Under the pieces are notes generated by a model, which saw nothing but the letters and a program-made list of their open reading frames with translations, searched no databases and was not told the origin of the DNA. Shown one piece after another: positions 39,534-49,735 of a stretch of 64,000 bases of DNA; position 1 is the first letter of the stretch, and each line of letters opens with the position of its first letter. Origin of the DNA: Porticoccaceae bacterium (GTDB taxonomy: Bacteria > Pseudomonadota > Gammaproteobacteria > Pseudomonadales > Porticoccaceae); NCBI GenBank assembly GCA_902562425.1, contig CACETF010000007.1, forward strand, positions 1 through 64,000, given 5' to 3'. The translations under genes were made by a program, and so were the position numbers.

Positions 39534-40994
39534 ATGGCACTTGTCCTCAAAAATAAGTCCCTCCTCAGATCACAGATATATTCCGCCGGCCGGTGGTTAG
39601 ATTCGGATAGCTTGGAGACTCTGGATGTGGTAAATCCTGCCACAAATGAAGTAATTACCACGGTGCCATATTGTGGTGCTCTCGAAACAAGACGAATGAT
39701 AGAGGCCGCCGCTCAAGCACAACGCTCGTGGGCATTAGCCACTGCAAAGCACAGATCTATGGTTTTGCGAGATTGGTTCAATCTGATCGTTCAAAACAAG
39801 GACGACTTAGCTTTCCTACTTACCCTTGAACAGGGCAAACCACTCAAAGAGGCATCAGCTGAACTTACGTATGGTGCAAATTATATTGAGTGGTTCAGTG
39901 AGGAGGCTAAGCGTGTTTATGGTGATATTATTCCGCAACCCTCGGAGGACAAAAGACTGGTGGTTATCAAGCAACCAATTGGTGTGGTGGCTTGCATAAC
40001 CCCGTGGAATTTCCCAAATGCGATGTTGACGCGTAAAATCGCTCCAGCACTCGCGGCAGGATGCGCCGTGGTGTGCAAACCGGCAAATGCAACGCCTTTG
40101 TCTGCCTTAGCCCTCGCTGAGTTAGCTCATCAAGCTGGTCTTCCTGCTGGTCTGATTAATATTGTAACTGGAAATACTGAAGCAATTGGAGCAGAGCTAA
40201 CGTCAAACTCGCTAGTTCGTAAGCTCACTTTTACAGGATCTACGCCGGTGGGCAAGAAGCTCATAGCCGCTTGCGCGGGCACAGTAAAAAGAACTTCTAT
40301 GGAATTAGGTGGCAACGCGCCTTTCATTGTTTTTGATGATGCTGATTTAGAGTCTGCAGTGCAAGGAGCGATGGCATCCAAATATCGTAATGCAGGACAG
40401 ACTTGCGTTTGCTCCAATCGTTTGATCGTTCAAAGCGGTATTTATGATCGATTTGTTGAGATGCTAGCTAGTGCGGCGGCTAATCTTGTTGTAGGAAATG
40501 GAATTAATGAGTCTACCACAGTCGGCCCACTTATAAACAGGAGTGCAGCCGAAGATGTTTGTTCTATTATTGATGACGCACTTTCGAAGGGAGCTCAATG
40601 TATAATTGGTGGCGGCATGAGCTCCTTGAGGGGCAGTTTTGTTGAGCCCACTGTTCTCATAGATGTCACCCGTGAAATGAGGGTTTTCTCGGAAGAAATT
40701 TTTGGTCCAGTTGCGCCAGTGTTTAGATTTGATACTGAGGACCAAGTGATTGAGATGGCTAATGACACTGAATTTGGACTCGCTGCTTATTTTTATACAC
40801 AGGATCACGGGAGGATATGGAGGGTTGGGGAGCGTCTTGATTACGGTATTGTTGGCATCAATGAAGGTATAATTTCAAATGAGATGGCCCCTTTTGGCGG
40901 TGTAAAGGAATCAGGTAACGGACGAGAGGGGTCTAAATATGGAATTGATGATTATCTTGAAATCAAGTATCTATGCATCGGTGGTATAAACTAA
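39534..40994 (+). CDS. NAD(P)-dependent aldehyde dehydrogenase, GabD-like
   Basis: The 486-residue enzyme is an ALDH superfamily member closest in pattern to succinate-semialdehyde dehydrogenases. It has ITPWNFPNAMLTRKIAPALAAGC, FTGSTPVGKKL, catalytic E257 in ELGGNAPF, catalytic C291 in GQTCVCSNR and the C-terminal PFGGVKESGNGREG motif. It would oxidise a semialdehyde to the acid, succinate semialdehyde being most likely. No gabT or transporter lies next to it. A GAAGG-tattt-CCTTC hairpin (about 39511-39525) sits just before the AGGAG ribosome binding site. Confidence 0.88.
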   Translation: MALVLKNKSLLRSQIYSAGRWLDSDSLETLDVVNPATNEVITTVPYCGALETRRMIEAAAQAQRSWALATAKHRSMVLRDWFNLIVQNKDDLAFLLTLEQGKPLKEASAELTYGANYIEWFSEEAKRVYGDIIPQPSEDKRLVVIKQPIGVVACITPWNFPNAMLTRKIAPALAAGCAVVCKPANATPLSALALAELAHQAGLPAGLINIVTGNTEAIGAELTSNSLVRKLTFTGSTPVGKKLIAACAGTVKRTSMELGGNAPFIVFDDADLESAVQGAMASKYRNAGQTCVCSNRLIVQSGIYDRFVEMLASAAANLVVGNGINESTTVGPLINRSAAEDVCSIIDDALSKGAQCIIGGGMSSLRGSFVEPTVLIDVTREMRVFSEEIFGPVAPVFRFDTEDQVIEMANDTEFGLAAYFYTQDHGRIWRVGERLDYGIVGINEGIISNEMAPFGGVKESGNGREGSKYGIDDYLEIKYLCIGGIN

Positions 40995-41051
40995 TTTTGT
41001 AGTTACTGGATTAGTATATTTCGACTTTTAATGAATGCGATATTCTGAAAT

Positions 41052-42329
41052 TTAAAGTGCCATCTTTCCAAGTCTTACCCGCTGGGGATGACGCCCCACA
41101 GGCAAAGATCTGGTCTCGCGGGCGTCTTTAAACGATATTACAGCAACCCGATCTTGATTGCTCACGGACACATAGCAATCTTTTCCGTCGGCACTTTTCG
41201 TAGCCCAGTAGGGCTTTGCGTCGAGACTATTGTTTGCGAGCTTTATCATATGAAACTGAAAAGAGGTAATATCAACGATTGCAGCGTAGCCGGACATGGT
41301 GGCAGCCACACACAGTTTTGTTCCATCTGAGTTAATCGCTATCCCGTGGTGGGCAGAATTTAATTTGTATTCGCTTGGTCGAAGAGCCTTTGTTTCGGCA
41401 GGTATTGGCAATCGTAGAATCCGAGAGACGAGCTGCTGCTTCACGTTATACTCTACAATTCCATGGAAGAATGAGATTTGTAGATAAACTATATTTGCAT
41501 CTGGTGAGATTGCCATAGGGCGAACTGCGCCCTCGTGCCACGGCATACCGAAGTCCCGAAGTTTTTTGGCCATGTCGATTCTCTGTAGTATCTCATAGTT
41601 TGTTGCATTAACAATTTGAAAATATCGATCTCCCTTCAGGTAGTTGAGTAAACGGTTGGATGTTGGCAGATAGACACGGCCAATACTAGCGTGAAAAATT
41701 AAGTTGCCATCCTGAGAAAAGGAGTTTTCATGTGGGCTATCACCTGAGGGGAAGCCGCCGATAATGTCACCGCTCCCAGTATCGATGGCATGAACTTTTC
41801 GGGCGGTGGAAGCGGACACTAAGAGTGTCTTGCCATCTGGTGATATTGCTGCGTGGTCCGATCGGTACCCTTCGATGGGGGTCCGCCATATTATTTCGCC
41901 GCTATGTATATTGAGAGCAACAACATCAGCAAAACTTGGTCTCGATACGAAAACTGTTGTTCCATCATTCGAGGTAAACATGTCGTCCACGAGCTGGTGA
42001 TTACCTTCTCCAATCAGTTTTTTAATCAACCAAGACATTACCTGTTTGTCAACTCGACTTTTTAAGTCTCTCAGACGCTGCACCTTATCCGGCACTGCAT
42101 CAAGTACTTTTATGTGTTTAAATCCATTAGGATCATAGATGTCGATAGTTCCAGCCCAGTTATTACCCACCAAAATAACGTCCCGAGTAATTATGGCTTC
42201 TTGAATTAGCGCTTGTTTGTCGTGTGTTGGATCGAGCGTATTACTGGATTCAGCTCTCGCTATCCATAGCCCGAATAGACTAAAAAATATGAGCTGTCTT
42301 ACCGGCCGATAATACTTTATGAATACCAT
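41052..42329 (-). CDS. Exported YVTN-type beta-propeller protein
   Basis: The product (425 residues) has an N-terminal hydrophobic signal ([18 protein letters not shown]) and then repeated blades of the YVTN/quinoprotein-like kind. These include [82 protein letters not shown] and [21 protein letters not shown]. It is likely periplasmic and binds a ligand or partner. No catalytic residues can be assigned. It converges on the GabD-like gene and has a large gene-poor gap upstream. Confidence 0.8.
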   Translation of the reverse strand: MVFIKYYRPVRQLIFFSLFGLWIARAESSNTLDPTHDKQALIQEAIITRDVILVGNNWAGTIDIYDPNGFKHIKVLDAVPDKVQRLRDLKSRVDKQVMSWLIKKLIGEGNHQLVDDMFTSNDGTTVFVSRPSFADVVALNIHSGEIIWRTPIEGYRSDHAAISPDGKTLLVSASTARKVHAIDTGSGDIIGGFPSGDSPHENSFSQDGNLIFHASIGRVYLPTSNRLLNYLKGDRYFQIVNATNYEILQRIDMAKKLRDFGMPWHEGAVRPMAISPDANIVYLQISFFHGIVEYNVKQQLVSRILRLPIPAETKALRPSEYKLNSAHHGIAINSDGTKLCVAATMSGYAAIVDITSFQFHMIKLANNSLDAKPYWATKSADGKDCYVSVSNQDRVAVISFKDARETRSLPVGRHPQRVRLGKMAL

Positions 42330-43223
42330 TATATTATTTTACCCGTTTGTCACTCAGTTAGGCATCTTTTTCATAATCAGGTCGTGTGACGAAACCAATA
42401 ATCCCCCCCAATGAAATACTTTTTAAATCTTATAGTCTACTTAAGGTTGCGGCGACCTCACTTTTTACTGAGAAGAAATGTTAATAATTTAGCCATGATT
42501 CAATAGGTCCTTGGGATTCTTTGAAATAACAGCCTTTGCAGACTACCGGACGCACTTTCTTGCACTACGGAGGCGACATGAAATCTCGACATCCCTTTGC
42601 TGTATTGCCATTTGGTCTCCTAGAGGCTTCGCTTTGGGTTATGCAACCAATTTTGTTACTAAAATAATGTAATCGTTATATCCGGTAAGTAATACATTTT
42701 TCCCTTTTGCCACCGCAAGTTTACTTTTTTGTTGTTATGTTTTTGTTAGGAGTTACATGTATGTGGTCAAGTTATAACATCAAGTGTTTCAATAATACAG
42801 TTATTGACAGCAAGCATTTTATTAGCAACAAATTATTGCCAGTGTATAATATTCTTCACATGTCGACTCCTGAAGTTACAAAAATTATTGTATAATTGCT
42901 TCACATGTTATTATTTTCAGCTGTCATATAGATTTTAATGACTTATAGCCTAAAGAGAAGTCGGGGTAAGCAAAAGTGACCATTGGCTTTGCTAAACTTT
43001 TTAAAGTAGCATTCACAGTATAAGTTCAGCTGAAGATGATCACATACTCAGTGCGATTGTTGTCATTGCCTCACTTTTTATCTCATCAAACAATGGTATT
43101 ATTCTGCCTTACAGGGCGTTAATTTACCTATCGCTTGCTGACAGTGCTGGGTTGGGTTCGGTTGATAGGTCTGAGTACCTTTTGGTTTTTTTTGAATAAG
43201 GATTAAGACAGAGTATTTAATGG
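42330..43223. other. Gene-poor 894-bp gap with a direct repeat
   Basis: No confident gene. A 29-codon frame with a fair ribosome binding site (ATG 42578 to TAA 42667) and a 62-codon frame at 42707-42895 exist, but neither resembles a known protein. A diverged direct repeat of about 20 bp sits at 42843-42863 and 42889-42908 (shared parts TGTATAAT and CTTCACATGT). The arms cctatc/gatagg near 43128 and 43163 bound a loose inverted repeat upstream of the MetF-like gene. Confidence 0.4.
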
Positions 43224-44198
43224 ATGCTTTTGATGGCACAGATTGAAAATATTGAAAAACAGCGCCTGATAAACTTTATGCGCCACACAAGCATGGAGGT
43301 AACCCCAAAGGGAGTTCAGCAGATTGGGGATTTAAATGCATTTTTGAGGCCTGGCAGTACGGTATATGTGACTGCCTTACCCGGTTCAGATTTTAGTGAC
43401 ACTATAAATGCCGCGCGATATTTAAATGCAAGTGGTTTCAAATCTGTGCCGCATTTTCCAGCCCGGGCCATCAAATCGAAAAAACAATTAGAAGAGGATT
43501 TGGATATCCTCTCGGGCGAAATTGGAATTAAAGAAGGACTTTTAGTTGGTGGCGGTGTTGATACCGTGATCGGCGAATTTGCCTCTTCTATCGAGGTGCT
43601 GAGAACTGAATTATTTGAGAAATATGGCTTCAAAAAGCTCGGTTTAGCAGGCCACCCAGAGGGTAGTCCGGATGTAAGTTTGGAGGATTGTTTGCTTGCC
43701 ATCGACGATAAAAATGCTTATGCGAAAAATACGGATATGGATCTCTACTTAGCGACTCAATTTGTATTTGAGGCACGACCTGTACTTGATTGGGAGCGGG
43801 CGATTCGTGAGAGGGGGAATTTGCTGCCCATTCACGTCGGGATACCTGGAATTGCAACCATAAAAACATTGTTAAAACATGCAGAACATTGTGGCGTTGG
43901 ACCCTCCGTGCGGTTTTTAACACGTAATCCGGCTAATGTAATCCGATTAGCGCTTGCTGATACATTTTTTGGGCGATTTGTTAATGCACCCTCTTCAAAC
44001 CCAAGCGAGTTGATACGTGATTTGGTAAAGGGTATTTATTCTGATTCAGGTTGTTTGATCGAGAGTTGTCATTTGTATCCGTTGGGAGGTCTGGCCAAGT
44101 CAGCGAGTTGGTTAGATTCGGTCCGAGGCGGTGATTTCAGTCTAAACCAGCGAGGCTTTGATCTGTACCCAAGTGCAAGAAAAAAGCTTCAGGCATGA
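43224..44198 (+). CDS. Methylenetetrahydrofolate reductase-like protein
   Basis: The 324-residue product has the MetF-type TIM barrel pattern: VYVTALPGSDFSDTINAARYLNASGFKSVPHFPARAI near the N terminus, EGLLVGGGVDTVIGEF, FKKLGLAGHPEGSPD and LATQFVFEARPVLDWERAI, with the HVGIPGIA segment. Relatives use FAD to interconvert methyl- and methylene-tetrahydrofolate. It is diverged from ordinary MetF and stands alone, so a role in methyl-group oxidation (from methylated amines or sulfur compounds) is a guess. Start ATG 43224; ATG 43233 is also possible. Confidence 0.75.
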   Translation: MLLMAQIENIEKQRLINFMRHTSMEVTPKGVQQIGDLNAFLRPGSTVYVTALPGSDFSDTINAARYLNASGFKSVPHFPARAIKSKKQLEEDLDILSGEIGIKEGLLVGGGVDTVIGEFASSIEVLRTELFEKYGFKKLGLAGHPEGSPDVSLEDCLLAIDDKNAYAKNTDMDLYLATQFVFEARPVLDWERAIRERGNLLPIHVGIPGIATIKTLLKHAEHCGVGPSVRFLTRNPANVIRLALADTFFGRFVNAPSSNPSELIRDLVKGIYSDSGCLIESCHLYPLGGLAKSASWLDSVRGGDFSLNQRGFDLYPSARKKLQA

Positions 44199-44763
44199 TC
44201 ATCAGCATTGTGGCTTTTATAAATTGACATAGGAACTTTTTTGACAATTACATAGCTCAGTTCTGTAAATAAAGAAGTGTCTATTGGATTTAATCTATCT
44301 TTTATTTTGATTAGAGTGCGGATAAACTTTTCTGGTCATTAAGTCTTAACTGATGAGATAAAAGCCCAAGACTAGGGTCGGATCGAAGCGGATTCATTTG
44401 ACGCGGGCCTTTAGTTTCAAGAGGGGAGCGCTCTGGTTAATTTGGTTACCGAAGAGGATGGATGCTGACCAAGGCGTTTAAAGAAGTGTGCGACCGAAAT
44501 TTGCGAGGATGTCTGCAGTTAAAAGCGAATCGCAGTAAACGACCTTTTAATGTAACTGTATGATGCAGTTTGCCGACTGCGAGGCTCGGTGGTCGAGGGA
44601 TGTGGGACGAGAGTCTGGGTGCACTTTTGAGGGATATGGTGACACATGAATTAGATCCATGTTTGTTAATTTTTCTTTAGTAACCGAAGGGGTTGAGAAT
44701 AAGCACAGGGTGGTGATTGAACCTAGGTCGGAATTTCCAATTTAGCTGGGAAAGATACAGATT
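44199..44763. other. Gene-free 565-bp gap
   Basis: No frame, RNA gene or strong hairpin that I can support lies between the MetF-like gene and the convergent RND pump gene. The composition does not suggest a recent coding remnant. Confidence 0.4.
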
Positions 44764-47700
44764 TTAGGCCAAGTCTCGCTCCGGAAAACGATTGAATGCT
44801 TTTGCTGACACAAGAAAAGCTAACAGGAGTGCAGCCATAACTATCATAATTTTCGTTATTTCTGGGCTAATAAGGCCGATAAAAGTCATGAAGTAACTAA
44901 TAGCAACAACCAATAAGACGCTCAAAAGGGTGCTAAGGAAGAGACGATTTGTCTCTGCGAGGACGTATAAGCAGGGCACTAATATAAGGGTAATAGTGGA
45001 CGCAAAAAGAATTCCGAAACTTAAAGATAATGCCATTGGTATGACGAATTGTGCCTGAACGCTAGTTTCAAACAGCAGGGGTAACAATCCAACAAAGGTA
45101 GTAAGCGTGGTGAGGAGGATCGCTCGAAAGCGTTTTTTGCCAGCAGCTATGATTGAATTATTTGGAGTCAGGCCGTCGGCAAGTTGTCGATTGGCGAAGT
45201 CCACCATTATTAAACTATCATTCACTACGACGCCAGCAAGAGCCATTATTCCAATAATCGATAGCATATTCATGGTCACACCCAGGAGCATGTGACCAAC
45301 TGCGGCGCCGACGAAACCAAATGGTATTACTGACATGATAAGCACCGGCTGAAGATATGATTTTAATGGTACAGCAAGCAGTCCATACATAAGTATTAGA
45401 GAAGTTAGACCACTTATGATCATTTTCGAGTAATAGTCGTTTTGCTCTTTTGTGCCTCCGGTAAGTCGGAACTCAACGCTCGGGTACTTTTCTAACAACA
45501 TCGGGACGAATGATGCCTTAACGTCACGCACTACATCACCGCTCTCGATCTTGTTCTCAAGAACCTCCGCGGTAATAGTAATTGTGCGTTTGCGATCTAG
45601 GCGCCTGATTTCGGTTACCCCAAGCCCCATTTGTATGTTTGCAACTTCTCCTATTGCGATAGATTCTCCGCTACTCGTACGTATCAACATATTCTCAAGA
45701 GATGCAATGGAGCGACGGTCAGCATACGGAAAACGTACCATCACGTTAATAGTTTCGGAATCACGCTGGATTCGTTGTGCCTCTTCTCCGTGGAAGGCCT
45801 GCCTCACTTGCCGCGCAATATCCACTAAACGGACGCCAACTTGCGCCGCGGAAGGTTTTAAAGTGATTAAAAGCTCCTTGTTACCCGAGCCCTGCGAGTT
45901 ATATATATCGTACACCCCCTGAAACTGTGTCAGATACTCTTGAAGTTCAATACCGGCAAGTGAGAGCTCATCAGGATCTGGACCAGAGAGAGAAAGGGAG
46001 ATTTTAGGTCCAGCAGGACCCTCACTGGCCATATATCTTTGCTTTCGGACATCTGGTAGGAGGCCCACTTCATCGCGCCACAATCTCTCAATGTCATTTG
46101 CGGTAATTTCGCGAAATTCTGACTTAGTCAATGCAAGTCGAAAAACTATCTCAGAATCATCTTTCACATGAAAAGACACATGCTCTATGAGGCCGACAGA
46201 GCTTGGGTTGCTCAGTAGATAGCTCTCGTTCACTGTGTAAATCGCATTTTCTACGATGTTGATTGTTTCTGAAATACTCTCTCGAGAGGCTCCATCATGC
46301 ATAGTGATTTCTGCGCGCACATCGTCTCCGGGGACATTGGGAAAGAACTCGAATTTTGCAATCCCACTTGTAATTACGCTAACAATTAATATTAATGTGC
46401 CGAGAAAGCTTGCGAGCGTCACATGACGGTGGTTTAGTGCGTTCCGGAGTAAGGGCTCATATACACCATCAATAAAACGATAGAGCGTATTCGAAACCCA
46501 TCGCTGACAGGAATATAACGGAGATAGGAGTGAATCACTTTCTTTGTTTAATCTTAATCCAACAAGATGGGAGGGAAGTATTAACTTTGACTCGATCAGT
46601 GAGAAAGTTAGGCACAAAAGAACCACTATTGAAATGGTTCTAGAGATGCCATCAAAGGTTCCACCTAAAAACATCAAAGGTAAAAATGCCGCCATTGTCG
46701 TTAAAAGGCCTATCGTGGAGGGAATTGCAACTCTGTGGGTGCCGTTGACCACAGTCTCTATCGAGGCAGTATACTGGTGAAGGTGACGGTCTCCCTGAGC
46801 CTTTTTCTTTTTGTAATCATCAGTGATTTCACGGTAAACGCTCTCACCAATGATTATTGCGTCATCAACAACTATCCCAAGGACCATGATAAAGGCAAAT
46901 AGACTCATTACATTTACAGTGACTCCTCCAAGAGGCATCAGCCAAAAAGCACCGGCAAAACTCAGCGGAATGCCTACCATGACCCACATAGCAATCTTCA
47001 AGTTAAGGAATAATGCCAAGACTATGGCAACAAGGATACTTCCCAAAAATAAGTTTTCGGACATCATTTGAAGCCTACCGTTGAGGTGATATGCTTCATC
47101 ATTATGCACACTCATCTTTAGACCATTCGGTAATGTTTTCCGCTTTTCTTCTGCGTAGAGGTGCACTTGCTCACTAATTTTCAGAAGATTTTGGCCCTCG
47201 AGGGAGAAGATACCCAAAGTGAAGGAGCTGGCTCGATCAAAGCGATTATCGACATTCTCTTCCATGAACCCGTCTTTCACATCAGCAACATCTGCTATTG
47301 TAAGCTCGCTACCGTCGGTTGCGCCGCGAATCACAATTTTTTCAAAATCTTCGCCGAAGTAGGATTTGCCCTCGGTCCTTAATTGAACGTTTCCGTTGTC
47401 GGTTCTGATTATCCCCGCAGGAAGATCAAGTGATGATGCTCGGACGGCATCCGCAACTTCTTGTAGGGTTAAGTTAAAAGCTCTCAATCTCGCTTCATCC
47501 ACCTCGATGGAAATTTCGTGCTTACCCGCACCCCAAAGTTGCACCTCTTTTATTTCAGGTAGCTGTAAAAGTTCATCGTAGATCTCTTCGCCAAGTATCT
47601 TTTTCTCCTGTTGAGTCATGTTGCCATGCACCGAGAGACCCACAGCCCAGAAATTTTTCAATACTCGTTGAATCTGAGGCTTTTCCATGTCCATGGGGAA

Positions 47701-48063
47701 GTTTACGATCCCGTCTATCCTTCCCTCCGTGAGCGACATTATTTCGTTGACATTTTGATTCGGCTCGGTCTCAAGGGTGATTAAAGCAAAATCTCGACCC
47801 GCATTGGACCAGATTTTTTTGACCCCCTGAAGACCCTCTAATGCCGCCTCGATTGGAAGGATGACTCCCTTTTCGATCTCTACTGGAGCAGCACCCGGGT
47901 AGGAAGCTCTCACAGTGATCATATTGGTGTCGGATCGAGGGAACATTTCCTTACTTACATTCGATAGCGAGAGAGCCCCGGCTAAGAAAACAAAGATCAT
48001 GATCAAGTTCGCAGCAACTGCGTTCCTTGCAAACCAGTTTATGAGGCCGTCATTTTTGATCAC
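44764..48063 (-). CDS. RND-family efflux permease
   Basis: The 1099-residue inner membrane protein has the AcrB/MexB-like layout: an N-terminal helix (NAVAANLIMIFVFLAGALSL), a large periplasmic loop, TM2-6, a second loop and TM8-12. Signature pieces include YPGAAPVEIEKGVILPIE, the FAFIMVLGIVVDDAIIIGESVYRE transmembrane segment and GVVVNDSLIMVDFANR in the C-terminal half. It would export drugs, lipids or metals using the proton gradient, with the adaptor upstream. It is longer than AcrB. The start overlaps the adaptor stop by 4 nt. No regulator or outer membrane channel is adjacent. Confidence 0.92.
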   Translation of the reverse strand: MIKNDGLINWFARNAVAANLIMIFVFLAGALSLSNVSKEMFPRSDTNMITVRASYPGAAPVEIEKGVILPIEAALEGLQGVKKIWSNAGRDFALITLETEPNQNVNEIMSLTEGRIDGIVNFPMDMEKPQIQRVLKNFWAVGLSVHGNMTQQEKKILGEEIYDELLQLPEIKEVQLWGAGKHEISIEVDEARLRAFNLTLQEVADAVRASSLDLPAGIIRTDNGNVQLRTEGKSYFGEDFEKIVIRGATDGSELTIADVADVKDGFMEENVDNRFDRASSFTLGIFSLEGQNLLKISEQVHLYAEEKRKTLPNGLKMSVHNDEAYHLNGRLQMMSENLFLGSILVAIVLALFLNLKIAMWVMVGIPLSFAGAFWLMPLGGVTVNVMSLFAFIMVLGIVVDDAIIIGESVYREITDDYKKKKAQGDRHLHQYTASIETVVNGTHRVAIPSTIGLLTTMAAFLPLMFLGGTFDGISRTISIVVLLCLTFSLIESKLILPSHLVGLRLNKESDSLLSPLYSCQRWVSNTLYRFIDGVYEPLLRNALNHRHVTLASFLGTLILIVSVITSGIAKFEFFPNVPGDDVRAEITMHDGASRESISETINIVENAIYTVNESYLLSNPSSVGLIEHVSFHVKDDSEIVFRLALTKSEFREITANDIERLWRDEVGLLPDVRKQRYMASEGPAGPKISLSLSGPDPDELSLAGIELQEYLTQFQGVYDIYNSQGSGNKELLITLKPSAAQVGVRLVDIARQVRQAFHGEEAQRIQRDSETINVMVRFPYADRRSIASLENMLIRTSSGESIAIGEVANIQMGLGVTEIRRLDRKRTITITAEVLENKIESGDVVRDVKASFVPMLLEKYPSVEFRLTGGTKEQNDYYSKMIISGLTSLILMYGLLAVPLKSYLQPVLIMSVIPFGFVGAAVGHMLLGVTMNMLSIIGIMALAGVVVNDSLIMVDFANRQLADGLTPNNSIIAAGKKRFRAILLTTLTTFVGLLPLLFETSVQAQFVIPMALSLSFGILFASTITLILVPCLYVLAETNRLFLSTLLSVLLVVAISYFMTFIGLISPEITKIMIVMAALLLAFLVSAKAFNRFPERDLA

Positions 48064-49244
48064 TTACCGTCTCCAAAATTTGACGGTGACCTATCTGTGA
48101 CGGACACCTTCAGACCCTCAATCGGCATTCCAAGTGCACTAATGATTACTTCAGCACCCTCCTCTAGACCAGAATTCACATAAAAGTAATTATCGTCGCT
48201 AAAAGCTATCGATACTGGGTTCAATCTTAACCTGTTGTTAGAATCTACTGTCGCGACCTGAGTATTTTTTCGAAGACCTCCAGCTGGTAATAAAAATACC
48301 TCCTTCAATAACTTACCTGGAAGTGTAGCCGCAACAAATGTACCAACCAATAACGGGCTCAAGTCAGAATTACTATTTTGTGGTTTGAGGTTATAGGGGT
48401 CGTCAACCTGCACTACTACGTATTGAGCACGGTTAGATTGATCTACAACACCCTCAGATCTAACTATTTGACCGCTCCATTGGGTATTGGCTCCGTTCAT
48501 GGAACCGCGAAGTTCCACAACACTGCGCTTAGAGATGATACCTTTTGAGATACTACCCATGGTGGACAGGTCTTTCTCGGTAAGGGGCAACCTTACCTCC
48601 GAAAAATCTGTTGCGAACAGCTCGGCAACCGGCGAACCTTGCGTCACATATTGTCCCGTACCCACCAGTTTGCGTGAAACCATACCTGAATAAGGGGCTC
48701 GCACAGTGGTTTGATTTAACTTGATGGTAGCGTATTTCACTTCTGCCTCGGCCTCAAGGATATTTGCTTGAGCCTCCAGAAGAAACGGTTTCCGGAGTGC
48801 CAGTGGGGGTGCTTCGCTGTTTGGGCGACCCGTGATTTCCCATTCTTTTTTAGCTTGGAATACCCTGGCATGTTCGAGTTCCAACTGAGCTTGGGCACTT
48901 ATAAGCTTTGCTTTTGCTCTTTGCAGAGCGACATCATAATCGGCGGTATCAAGCTGCATTAGGGTATCACCTTTGACAAATATCCCTCCGACAACAAATT
49001 TATCCGATATCCGCACAACGGTGCCTGTTACCTCCGATATCAGTGTTGTGCGGGTACTAGGCTGCACTGTGCCATGAGAAATTACGGACAATTCCACATC
49101 TCTTTTGTAGAGTTTTTGAGTTTTTACAGCAATTGCTGCCTCTGGTGCAGGCACCTTTGGAGGAGTTCCTCGGAGAGAATGCATATAGAATCCAATTGCA
49201 ATCGAACCGATTAAAATTACGATGGCGTAAAGCTTGCTTTTCAA
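48060..49244 (-). CDS. RND efflux periplasmic adaptor subunit
   Basis: The 394-residue membrane fusion protein has an N-terminal anchor (LYAIVILIGSIAIGFYMHS), a lipoyl half-motif (GTVQPSTRTTLISEVTGTVVRI), a helical hairpin (about 100-165) and the second lipoyl half (TTVRAPYSGMVSRKLVGTGQYVTQGSPVAEL). It links the permease to an outer membrane channel. It is the first gene of the pump operon and overlaps the permease gene by 4 nt. Confidence 0.92.
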   Translation of the reverse strand: MKSKLYAIVILIGSIAIGFYMHSLRGTPPKVPAPEAAIAVKTQKLYKRDVELSVISHGTVQPSTRTTLISEVTGTVVRISDKFVVGGIFVKGDTLMQLDTADYDVALQRAKAKLISAQAQLELEHARVFQAKKEWEITGRPNSEAPPLALRKPFLLEAQANILEAEAEVKYATIKLNQTTVRAPYSGMVSRKLVGTGQYVTQGSPVAELFATDFSEVRLPLTEKDLSTMGSISKGIISKRSVVELRGSMNGANTQWSGQIVRSEGVVDQSNRAQYVVVQVDDPYNLKPQNSNSDLSPLLVGTFVAATLPGKLLKEVFLLPAGGLRKNTQVATVDSNNRLRLNPVSIAFSDDNYFYVNSGLEEGAEVIISALGMPIEGLKVSVTDRSPSNFGDGK

Positions 49245-49360
49245 AAGTTATTTCCCTGGGACAGATTTAGCACGTTGTAATCATTTACGTTCCTTTTACG
49301 AAGGAGAGCTTTTACCTGATTTATATTCTCGAAGTCTGAAAATAAACTCCTATTTTTCAA

Positions 49361-49723
49361 TTATTTCTGTATTGGCTTTCTGAGAAAATGACTAGCTTCA
49401 TTGAGGCTACCCAAGTTTTTTGTATGTTGATAGCCGAGTCGGTTCATGATTTGTTTTGCTTTTCCTGACCTATTTCCGCTCCGGCAATATAGGTATATCG
49501 TATCTTGTAAGTTTGGCACCAATCTTTTTATCTTATCCTCGAGAATATCAAGTGGTAGATGTTTAGCGTCTTTAAGATGGCCGTTATTCCATTCTTCTTT
49601 GGATCTTACGTCAATAATTATGTAGTTGGTCTCGCTACCATGACACGATACTGTGCCCGTGAGGACAGAAATAAGGGTAAGTTTTACGAGTAATTTTGCT
49701 TGATTATGAAGTTTAATTTTCAT
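49361..49723 (-). CDS. Exported rhodanese-domain protein
   Basis: The 120-residue product has a hydrophobic N-terminal signal (residues about 10-27) and a single rhodanese domain: NYIIIDVRSKEEWNNGHLKDAKHLPLDIL and the active-site loop YCRSGNRSGKA with catalytic C80. Exported PspE-like rhodaneses transfer sulfane sulfur in the periplasm. Its start lies 12 nt after the stop of the upstream Gfo/Idh gene, so it is the last gene of a three-gene group. Confidence 0.88.
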   Translation of the reverse strand: MKIKLHNQAKLLVKLTLISVLTGTVSCHGSETNYIIIDVRSKEEWNNGHLKDAKHLPLDILEDKIKRLVPNLQDTIYLYCRSGNRSGKAKQIMNRLGYQHTKNLGSLNEASHFLRKPIQK

Positions 49724-49735
49724 TGATGCTCGAAC

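Noticed and set aside
42578-42667. 29-codon frame with a GGAGG-like site before its ATG
   Set aside because: Too short to judge; a single reasonable ribosome binding site is not enough to call a gene.
43128-43168. cctatc/gatagg arms upstream of the MetF-like gene as a possible SAM or SAH riboswitch
   Set aside because: Only 6-bp arms with about 30 nt between them and none of the conserved riboswitch core bases.
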